Origin: Schoenoplectus triqueter
Lineage: Eukaryota > Streptophyta > Magnoliopsida > Poales > Cyperaceae
Length of the DNA stretch: 33,732 bases
Assembly: GCA_964058805.1 (NCBI GenBank)
Contig: CAXKVV010001510.1
Location: forward strand, 1 to 33,732
Direction of reading: 5' to 3'
A program made the translations under genes and the position numbers. Each line of letters opens with the position of its first letter. Within the stretch, counting starts at the first letter, position 1. This document shows, in pieces, positions 1-9,600 of the stretch. The notes beneath the pieces were generated by a model. It worked only from the letters and a program-made list of their open reading frames with translations. It was not told the DNA's origin and ran no database searches.

Positions 1-733
1 GACATAATACTTCCCACGGGCCCCACCTCTTGATAGATGACTAGATGCAATGCAAGGAGTGTGTATCCTATATATATGTAATAATTTACGAGTAGAGTAA
101 CTACTTCAAAAAATTTTGGCCGTCGGATTTGAATCGCGGATAAAAAATCATAACGGGACTTTAAATTTACAGCTGCGCCCTCACTAAATCCATCTCCACA
201 TTTTCCCAATCCCATCTCCTGTAAATATTAGATGCAAGAGAGGAGGCATTTTTGAGAAAAATATATATATATATACCTATGCACCCTTCTTGTAAAAGAA
301 ACCTAATATATCTAGTATACGCGGAGATAAAATATAGATTTGAAAATACTGCACCGTAATACCAATTATTTATAAAAGTTTGCGCTTAAAACATTAAATT
401 CGTAAAAAACGGGAATAATATATGAATTAGACTAATAATTCACGAATCTTCAAATAGAACGTAGTTTTATTCGTCTAAAGTCTAAACTTCAGAAAAAATA
501 TATTTTTTTTCTTGTTACTATTCTGGCAAACTGAAATCACAGCTGAAAAAGCACATAACCATGCGAGAATACTGGAATCAGTACACGTGAAAAGCACAAC
601 CAAAATAAAAACTCCGATACAAATATTTTGTGTTAATGCTAATCACTTGTTCCTCTTGTTCAGTTTTTAACACTGTTTCTTAAAATAAAGGCGAACTGAT
701 CTCTTCTTCAACGTTACAACAATATATATAGAG
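1..733. other. Intergenic AT-rich DNA, nothing recognised
   Basis: No open frame with recognisable protein similarity, no tRNA-like fold and no paired repeat was seen here. The stretch is AT-rich with short A and T runs. Confidence 0.6.
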
Positions 734-1114
734 ACTATTGTGAAAATATTTACATTTCAGTCGATATATAAATACATTAAAAAATATATTTTAAAGTTTT
801 AAAAATTTTAATTTATGATTTTCATTAAATTCATCATATGAAAATCTCGTGGGATGCAAAAACTTGAAGTGTTTTGAGTTTTCTAATCCACTCTTTTGAA
901 TTTTAAAAAAATAGCTCTAAAAAATAATAAATATTCAATGTTTGTGTTGTTTTTTTTTCAAAAATTCAAAAGAATAACTTAAAAAACTCAAAACACTCTA
1001 TTTTTTTTGTATCCCATAAGATTTTCATATGATGAATTTAATAAAAATCATAAATTAAAATTTTTGAGACTTTAAAATACATATCGACTGAAATGTAAAT
1101 ATTTTCACAGTAGT
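734..1114. mobile_element. Foldback MITE with long inverted arms
   Basis: The left arm begins ACTATTGTGAAAATATTTAC and the right arm, read on the minus strand, begins ACTACTGTGAAAATATTTAC. Complementarity continues inward for most of the roughly 380 bp, so the whole element can fold into one long hairpin. The flanks are TATATATA-like on both sides, so a target duplication cannot be read with certainty. The inner part (GTGTTTTGAGTTTTCTAA with a nearby CACTCTT) resembles the inner part of the element at 15902-16287, which suggests one family. It has no coding capacity and is non-autonomous. Confidence 0.8.
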
Positions 1115-1725
1115 ATATATATATAAACTTACTTAGAATTTATTTTGTACAAGATCGAGATGTTGACATTCAATTGTTGGTTCGAATTTACTTTTTTTCA
1201 TTAACCATTTACCTTTTGATCTACCAAATGGTAAAATTTTAAACCGTTTGATTTTAGCATGAAATGAACAAATACTTCATGTGATATAAGTAATATTAAT
1301 GATAGTTTAAATTTGTGCTTTTACATTTGCAACTTAAAATAAATGTAACATAAAATGGTGCATTATCTGTCATAAAAAAGAATTGTCACTAACGTTTAAA
1401 ATACCTCAAGACATGCACTGCATTTAACATAAAATTCAAGTATAAGAAATCATAGTCCTAAAACTCCGAACCTGAATTTGCTTATTAATCATTCGAATCC
1501 AAATGACCTGGAGTGAGTGTCATTTCCTAAATGAATGATATTGTCCTATCAATTATTACTTTGGAAACGTAGGTTTGAGTATCTTTTGTAATATTTCCAA
1601 TTCATTTGGACACAGCAACTAAGTTCACATCTAACAAATTGTTGAAATCAGGATCTTAGATGAAATTTATTTTTTCTAGTTCTAGTCTTCTAGACGGGCC
1701 CAGTTTCCATCTTTTCCTTTATTGG

Positions 1726-1796
1726 TCTCTCAGGCTCTCAGCCCATGTCTTTTTAAGTTTTCGTTTGTTTAACCTTCTTTCTTTTTATTACGATCG
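1726..1796 (+). repeat. Dispersed direct repeat, copy 1
   Basis: This copy contains CTCTCAGCCCATGTCTTTTT followed by AGTTTTCGTTTGTTTAA. The second copy at 2691-2758 reads CTCTCAGCTCATGTCTTTTC and then GAGTTTTCGTTTGTTTAA. The match is high over about 45 bp and decays into T-rich sequence. It may be a fragment of one dispersed element or a local duplication. Confidence 0.65.
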
Positions 1797-2690
1797 GTAT
1801 TTAATTCTGCGATCCAAGTTATGGGCCGGTATTTTGGATGACGACCCATTTCTTACCATGGGACGGTGAATAATTCACCGACCCCTGTCCCAACTCCCAA
1901 CGAATATGATCGCTCATGTAAAGAATTCATGACCAAATGAATACTCTTTCCAATGCACATGAGCACGTACGCAACATTCTATTTCGAGCATATATTTTCA
2001 GTTAAATTAATTATTATAAATTTATTTCAAAATTTTAATCTAATTTACTATATCTATTACAATTAAGAACTACTACTGTAGTTAAATTAATTCTTTGACA
2101 AATAATATAACTTACATTAAAATAATTAACAAACCATGTCAGAATTTCTTGATTGCAATAAAAAAATTGATGTATGAAATTAATATGGCTTAATTGTTTT
2201 AATATAGTTCAGTCAAATTATTGATTTAATTGTAGATAAGATCAAGTTATTTTATAAAACTAGTTTCTAATATAATGTTATTTTTTACTTTTAGATTTTG
2301 TTTATCATTGCTCATTTAAATTAGTAATCTTATTTTAAATATTATACATTTATTTTTATGAAACTAACGGAAGTAACATAATACATGGTACGGTTCCTTC
2401 GCTTTTTATATAAAATTAAGAACAGTAATATATGGCGCGATCAAATTTTGATAAATGGATTATATTATCCATACCAAAATAAAAAGAACAAAAAAGGAAA
2501 AAAATGAAAAGAGAATTAAACGAAGACACTTGATTATCCACATCTATTAAATTATTGTGCCAAAATTGAAAAGGTATTTCATGGGCCGCTGAATTAAGTA
2601 CCGGCCCTCCTATATATTAAATTATCACTCCGATTTTCTTATATATTTAATTACGATTAACTATTTGCTTAATTGAAAAAAAAATCTTCC

Positions 2691-2758
2691 CTCTCAGCCT
2701 CTCAGCTCATGTCTTTTCGAGTTTTCGTTTGTTTAATATTCTTTTTTTTTCCAGTCGG
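2691..2758 (+). repeat. Dispersed direct repeat, copy 2
   Basis: Second copy of the segment at 1726-1796, same orientation, with a handful of substitutions and a longer T run at its right end. Confidence 0.65.
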
Positions 2759-2836
2759 AACATAGCTCGTTGAATATTTACTATTTAGTCACTTTTTAGT
2801 TCCTCTGCAACTACGCGAGTGTCAACGAGAGCATTC

Positions 2837-2855
2837 GGGGGGGGGGGGGGGGGGG
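2837..2855 (+). repeat. G homopolymer of 19 bases
   Basis: An uninterrupted run of 19 G in otherwise AT-rich DNA. Such runs occur inside decayed plant transposons (the following bases, with a C6 run about 55 bp downstream, look like repeat debris), and their length is often unreliable in assemblies. Confidence 0.9.
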
Positions 2856-4280
2856 TATGTGAGTCTAGGGGTTCTCAATTTTGAAAAATAATATTTTTGA
2901 TAATTTGTCCCCCCTATGAAATTTTTTTTTGTCCCTCCTAAATTATCTGATTATTTTCATGCATAATGAAATAATTATGCACATATATCAAAATATAAAA
3001 TTTCATAGATGAAAACTTTCTTAATCAACTTGATTATCTATTACTTTGAGTTTTATTTTGTTATTATTTTTAATATATAAAATATTATTATTTTATAATT
3101 TTTTATTAGATAAGAATATATATTAAATTATTATTATTTTATATAGTATCCAATTAGTTAATGAGTTTAAATCTGATAAACTATTACAATATCTCTCATT
3201 AAAATCTTTCATGCGACCTGAGAGCATTTAATGAAGGTATGAGTGGTACTAATATTTAAGCCGACCGGTGTGGTTGATGTCTCGATGCATCCATTTATAG
3301 TGTTGTCAGAATTTTCTTTAGAGGCAGAGTAAGAGTATGATGTTTGTTGGCTTTATTATGGGGTCACGGTCACGAGTCATGAGTCTCCATGGGTTTCTAT
3401 AGGCACTGTTTTTAGAGGAAAAATCAACGTGTAACATGCCCCAAATTCAAACATTTTACATCCACCGCCACTTTCACGTTTTGATTGACAGAATTTTCAT
3501 ACAAGTTATACACCTTACGTTTCTGGTTTATAATCTATATATTCAGTTTTTGTAAATAAAATAAAAATGAAGTATAGGTTACACAAATATAAAAATAATT
3601 TATATATAATATATAGAGGACCTCCATTAATTACATATAATGTAGAAAAAGAATAATTCTAACCCTTATTAAATCTTTTTAAAGTAGATAAATGAAGCAA
3701 AGAACAGGATGACATTAATACTTGATAGAAAATATAAAAGCTTCACTCTCATTTTTCATTCCAAAATAATATAGAGGATAAGTAGTGATGACAATAAAGT
3801 CTGAGACCTGTCAGACATGTCTGGACTGATAGCTGATTCGTCCGACCTGGAGGTCAAACATGTAGAACCAAGCCAAAGTACGGGTCGGACGGGTACAGAT
3901 TTAAGGTGAGGCTCGCCCATCCAATCCGTAATATCGATGAAATTTAATAATGTATTGATATGCATATGTATATATTAGTACATATTGAATCAATAATTTA
4001 TTTATTTATAAATCTCAACATAATATTATCCCTTAAATTATATAATAGTACTAGTTATTAACATTTATATATACACTTGTACTAAGAAAATTTTAATATA
4101 TCATATATTAAATATTTAATTACCGTACTAATATTCTATATTTTCATTAAAGAATAAACTATAACTTAATTAAATACACTAATCATTTTCTAAAAATATA
4201 ATATAATTAAGAAGAGATTAATATTTAATCAAAAAAAAATTTAATTAATTATGCAATAACTCGGGTCATGACGGGTACGG

Positions 4281-4288
4281 ACGGGTAG
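4281..4288. repeat. Target duplication, left copy (8 bp)
   Basis: ACGGGTAG abuts the left terminus of the MITE. The right copy is GCGGGTAG (7 of 8 identical). An eight-base duplication is characteristic of hAT transposition. Confidence 0.7.
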
Positions 4289-4792
4289 TAGGGGTGTGCA
4301 AACTGATCAGTTTAATTGGTTTTGAACCGAACTATTAAATTTTGACTTATTTGATTCGATTTTTCGGTTTAAAAATTTCGGTTCGGTTAAAAATTTTAGC
4401 TAATTCGGTTTTTGTTCTTTGATTTGGTTTTGATTTTTCTAAATTGGATAAACCGAATAAATCAAATAGTCTAAAATTTATCAAATAATTTTATTTTACT
4501 TGATATAAATAAGGATTATATCAAAGATAATCCGAATATATATTTATTTTCTATGAGTTTTATTTAGTTATTTTTTATCTTTTAAACTATTTATTTCTTC
4601 TATCAATTTTTATAACTTTTTATATTTTTATTCTTCTTTAAATAATATAATTTCGGTTGAACTGAGGTTTTCAGTTTATTCTGTTGATATTTTTAGAAGT
4701 TTGGTCCGGTTCATAATTTAACAAACCGAAAAAAAATTTGGATGCATATAATTATTTTGGTTTGAACCAAACTGACCGTTTGCACACCACTA
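4289..4792. mobile_element. hAT-type MITE, 504 bp
   Basis: The ends are TAGGGGTGTGCAAAC and, on the minus strand, TAGTGGTGTGCAAAC, matching at 14 of 15 positions. They are flanked by a 7-of-8 target duplication. The interior is built of CGGTTCGGTT, AACCGAA and GGTTTTGAACC words, which is typical of a widespread class of plant non-autonomous hAT elements with TAGGGGTGTGCA-like ends. There is no coding capacity. It inserted into an older element. Confidence 0.85.
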
Positions 4793-4800
4793 GCGGGTAG
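4793..4800. repeat. Target duplication, right copy (8 bp)
   Basis: GCGGGTAG directly follows the right terminus of the MITE and pairs with ACGGGTAG on the left. Confidence 0.7.
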
Positions 4801-5660
4801 GCATGTGAAACATTATGGACGGGCTGGGCTATGCCATCAATTTTAGATCGGGAGATAAAAGTCGGATAGATCGGCGAGCCAAAAGTTTTGAAGGATGAAC
4901 CAGACACTCGATTTAGCACAAATCCGACTCTATCCGGCCCATTGTCATTTTCAGATTAAGATGTTACATAATCAAAAGGTCAGGAGAGGCAAGTTCTGTT
5001 GCAATAGGACAAAAGATAGTGCCTTTATTTCATTATCATGGATCGAAGTCTCAAAAAACACTCATGGACATGGGGAAAATATATCAAACTTATATACCGA
5101 ATGCTTTAATTAAAATAGAAGTGTCAGTTAGAATATTACCTTTCAGATATACTGAAAATAAATGTAGGTTAGAAATATTCTTTTGTTTTGAAATTCTCAA
5201 GGCACATACAATGTACACTTGAAATTGGAATTTGCTAAAAGAAGAAAATACTAACATCTACGTCAGAAAAATTTAATGCTTCCGAAATTTCCTTTGTTAA
5301 AATATGCGCTGTGTAGGTAATAGGCAATACAAGTACATCTTTTCATTAATTGAAAGCTCAATTTAGAATTGGTGACTCGGTGCAGCTCCAAAAGTAAAAA
5401 CCCTCTTCTCCAGATTTCAAATATTCTTCTTGTTTTGAAGGCTCCATTTTTTAATTCGAACCATTCAATATAAATGGATCAATCAAATGTCAAGTTTCAA
5501 ATTAAAGGCATTAACGAGTCAAATTCATTCAGTCGAAAAAAAGAAAATGATCAAATTCTGGAAATATCTTAAGAATTTTCAGAAGGACGCATAAAAAACT
5601 GGTTACAAGTTACAACTACTCGAAATCTTTTACTATTACAATGGAAGTACTTTGTCAGAA

Positions 5661-5684
5661 AATAAATAAATAAATAAATAAATA
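5661..5684 (+). repeat. (AAAT)n microsatellite
   Basis: About six tandem AAAT units, uninterrupted, between a unique left flank and CATACC on the right. Confidence 0.85.
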
Positions 5685-5948
5685 CATACCATCCTATATA
5701 AGTAACACAACTGTACAACACATCATTTCATCAATTAAATGCATCAAACAAAAAATATTAAATTATAATATAAGAAGCCAAAACAACGCATGCAACTAAT
5801 TGTTAGAGATTAGTTTTGTTTATTCTTTTTTTTAAAGTGACAACACTGTCACCCGTTTTCGTTGCTAAATTAATTTTGTAAATCGACGGACGAACATATT
5901 ACGACTCGGTGACTCACGAAGAAATGAAATTGGAGTGCAACAGAAATA

Positions 5949-6086
5949 GGGAGATACTCTTGTGAATCTAAATAATTTTAGATCGTTTAATTTAGATTAA
6001 ATGATTTTAGATCATTTAATTTTATTGCTTAATAAAAATAAGGAGATTCTGTGGTAAATTAAAATAATTTTAGACAGTTTAATTTT
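5949..6086 (+). repeat. Direct repeat pair around an AT-rich core
   Basis: GGAGATACTCTTGTGAATCT at about 5950 and GGAGATTCTGTGGTAAATTA at about 6041 both lead into AAATAATTTTAGA and GTTTAATTT. A third partial match (GATTTTAGATCATTTAATTT) lies between them. Probably the relic of a small non-coding element. No target duplication was found. Confidence 0.5.
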
Positions 6087-6545
6087 AAAAATAAAATGGT
6101 TAAATTGAATTTATCGGCGTTAGAAATTTGTTCACCAATTTATATCATTTGTCAGATCTTATTCCGACCGACTGATCTGAAATGCAATGCTTAGATTAAC
6201 TCCAACTCAGATGTTAAATTTTGTATAACTGGACAGGATCCGAACCTCAAAAAAGGAGGTACCCGTGTTAAAATATGTTATCCGCTGCATAGCACTGATG
6301 TTGTGAATTCCATGTTAGGATATATCAACCGTTTGATTTGGTCGAATACGCACGGAACGATATTGCTTCGAGTACTACGTCACGATGAACGGTGAAGATT
6401 GAGAGTGGTAATTTAATGAAGATGATCTATAGTAGCGGATGTGACCTCTTCTCCTTTTCTCCCTCTGAACATGCGGTCTATTCTCTCGCGATTCGGCGGG
6501 ACCTGATCGCACAGTTCCGCCTCCAACCTTTTCGTGCAATCGTGC

Positions 6546-6552
6546 TATATAT
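6546..6552 (+). promoter_or_regulatory. Probable TATA box of the potassium transporter gene
   Basis: TATATAT lies 71-77 bases before the start codon in a locally GC-rich context, followed by C-rich sequence. Spacing would put transcription start near 6575-6585 and give a 5' leader of about 40-50 bases. The position is inferred from sequence only. Confidence 0.45.
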
Positions 6553-6622
6553 TCACCCCCGCTTGCTGAACTCCTCCCACCCACACCATATCTTCTCCCG
6601 CCACCGCTTCTCCCTCGCGTAG

Positions 6623-9600
6623 ATGGACCTGGAGATGAATGGGCGTTCTCGCAATGGGGATTATCCAGGTGATCTCTCCGACGCTAATCTTGAGTTAAAT
6701 CACCACAACAATTACCATGCGAAGAAAAATGTGAGTGATTTCCCCACCCCCGGTCAATTTATTAATTTCTTTTGAGTGAATTAGCGTTTTTGGAACCTAT
6801 ATGATGGCTATTTAGTTTTTCCCTCGTCGTACCTTTGTCCTCTTGGATATTTCATATTTGCCATGTCTGCTATATTTGCTCATTTGTTTAATAGTGGTAA
6901 AAGTTCTGTGGAAGAATTATAGGAATGAAAACGATCCTTACCAAAAAAAAAATGATTAAGCACCCCACTTAAGTAAAGTTACAATTATCTTAAAGAAGAT
7001 CAGAGTTTTTTACGGTATTATGGTGTAATTTAGCAAGAATTTGTGAATATTTAGTTCTTAATTTCAGATTTGAGCTCGCACTAGAATACATTGTGAACAA
7101 GTAAAATACTCTTCCCCTCGTTGCTACATCTCTGTTTCCAGCTAGTACAAACAAAAAACCTTTCAGCATTTTTTTAGAAATTGTAATCAACAGCAGTTAC
7201 TTCCTTCAGTCCAAATAGCCGAATTTATGCAAAATCGAGTCTTGCCTTCAACCTAACCTCATCAATTTTACCACCATCTCTTGGTCTAATAGTTTTGTTC
7301 CTTATTCTTTTGTTAAAAGGGCGGTGGATGGAGCGATATCCTCCTTGCATATAAAACACTAGGTGTTGTTTTTGGTGGACTCGTAACTTCACCGCTCTAT
7401 GTTTATCCTTCGATGAACTTGACATCACCAACTGAGGCTGATTATTTGGGAATATATAGCATTATGTTCTGGACATTAACTATGATTGGCATTGTCAAGT
7501 ATGTTTGTACTGTACTTAATGCTGATGATCATGGGGAAGGTAATTTCTTATCCTTTTTGCTCCTTATTGCTTGAGTTTTCTGCTCTTTCTTATTTCTAGT
7601 CTATCCATTTTTTTTCACTTTTGGTTTCCAAGTCAATGTTCTTTTTCATATTTTCCTATCTTCCAAGACGGTTCTTATCTACTTATTGGAACTAGAAATG
7701 GTACCACCAAGACAATTTTACAATAAGAAGATGGGTCTCACGAAGGGACATCGATGATTGTTTCTTTGTATGAGAGTAATATATTCGTGTTCATCCTCTA
7801 CCACCCTACATGCGCCTTATTGCTTGAGGATATTCACGCCGAGGGTGGGTGGTGGGGCTTTGAGACTGGTGAAGGCGAGAGATGAGAGCAGGGACAAAAC
7901 TTGGGGTGGACCAGAAGGGGCCTGACCCCCCATGAAATCGAAATTTATACAAAAAGTTGAAAATCGTAGTGTATTTTGAGAGGTTTTGTCCACTCAGCAC
8001 CCCCAATATTTGTATCTAATGTCCAACATAATACTCAGCATCCCCTAAAGTTGAAATTTTGGTTCTACCCTGGATGAGAGATTCGGATTCTGAGCTGCAC
8101 GTATGCCGCACGGCAGGTGATGCGAATTTGTAATATATAGGGTGTTGATTATGAGAAGTTCTCATATTTTTCCTAATATATATGAAAAGAAACAATAGAA
8201 TATTCAGTGAAATTGTCAATCGAGCTTTCAATTTTGAATATTGAATTGTCTTATTGTAAGTGAAAGAGATTCCTTTATTTTAGCATGTGAGAACCACTAA
8301 GATCTAATGCTAACTAGACACCTTTTATGAACCAATGAGGACCACAAAAATCATGTCTATTTTTGTCTACAGGATACTGTCCATTATGATACTATAGTGA
8401 CCTTTCATGATGATATTGTAAGCACCTTCTTATAAATCTTTACCAATCTGTAACTATGGGACCAGAATTAACTATATGCTTATCCGGAAAGGCAATTTCA
8501 TGGTGCTATGATTCTACAAATTGAAGCGGTGACATCTGTTTTAGATGTTAGATGTAGTTGAGTAAATCCTTTTTTGTGTGTGTACCTATGGGTAACCCTT
8601 AAAAGCCTTACAACACTCTGTACACCACAACAGGAAAGAGTGTTTAGTACACAATGTTTGTGTATTAGAAAGGAGAGATCACATGTCAATGGTTGTCTTG
8701 ACAATCTTAAAAATGATTTTCAAAATAAAATCAAATAAAATAAAAAATGAGAAGTAAATGTATTATGTTATTGGAAATATAGATAAGCTTAATAATCAAG
8801 TTTAATGCAATTTAAGTATGAGGAGGGATCACTTGACAATGGTTGACAATCTTGATGATGGGATTCCAGATAGATTCAAAACAAATCTAAAAGTACCTTG
8901 AACATAGAAAACAAATCATAGACATATTCTTGAACTTCTAAAGATTGATTGTGTTTTAAATTACATGCAATTTAAATGTTGTTTAAAATACTGTCAATCT
9001 GTGAATGTTTTTCTAGTTTTAAGATTTTTTTGAATTTATTTGGAATCCCTTTTTCAAGATTGACAAAAAAATCAAAATAAATATCGTCAATGATCCTTTA
9101 AGTATTCTTTGATGATGCATTAAGGACCATTAATTTTTCACCGTTTAAAATTTAATCCATTTGATGTACGTGAAACAGAGGAAATCATCCTTTTTCATTT
9201 CTTTTGGAAAAAAGTGATCTTGATGGATCACCAATTTCATGACATGAAACCATATAGATAACACATAACAGTTTAGAGGAATCTTAAACCAAGCCACACA
9301 TGCCCAGCACTAACTATTCCAAATAACATCCAGATCAGACTACAAAATACAACAAAAATAGAAGCTAAAAATGACATAATAACAAAAAGTTGCACAGCCA
9401 CATTTCTAGCTTCTATCCCTCCAGTTCAGCCGCCAGTTTAGTTGTCATCAATGTCAGACTCTGAGGAATGATATCCCAGGATGTTGACATTGCTGCCCAC
9501 CCGACTACCTGTCCACGATAAAATGTGAGCGAACTAAAGTAGCCAGTGATCTTGCTGACTTGGGAATTGCATCAGTGTTAAATATAGCCCTGTTTCTCTC

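Larger units (their letters stand above)
1115..3780. other. Intergenic region with short direct repeats and a G run
   Basis: No gene was recognised. The region holds a pair of similar segments (1726-1796 and 2691-2758) and a 19-base G homopolymer (2837-2855), listed separately. A 69-residue frame at 1660-1869 has no recognisable similarity and overlaps repeat sequence. The rest is AT-rich low-complexity DNA. Confidence 0.5.
3787..4955. mobile_element. Old degenerate element, split by a younger MITE
   Basis: Both flanks of the MITE at 4289-4792 are rich in CGGGT, GGACGGG and CCGAC words and are less AT-rich than the surroundings. The left edge reads GATGACAATAAAG, and the right edge on the minus strand reads AATGACAATGGGCC, a weak inverted match. 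Such short degenerate elements with GACAATGGGC-like ends are common non-coding plant repeats. The boundaries are approximate and no coding frame survives. Confidence 0.4.
4956..6545. other. Intergenic region upstream of the transporter gene
   Basis: No gene was recognised. Frames at 4895-5113 and 5019-5222 (72 and 67 residues) overlap each other and have no recognisable similarity. The region holds an AAAT microsatellite at about 5661-5684 and a pair of similar segments at 5949-5993 and 6041-6086. The last 200 bp become GC-richer and should hold the promoter of the transporter gene. Confidence 0.5.

Noticed and set aside
1177..1189. TGGTTCGAATTT resembling the tRNA internal B box
   Set aside because: No matching A box, no acceptor stem and no cloverleaf around it.
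7806..8231. Minus-strand frames in intron 2 (66 and 71 codons)
   Set aside because: They fall in GC-richer repeat-like debris and show no known protein motif.
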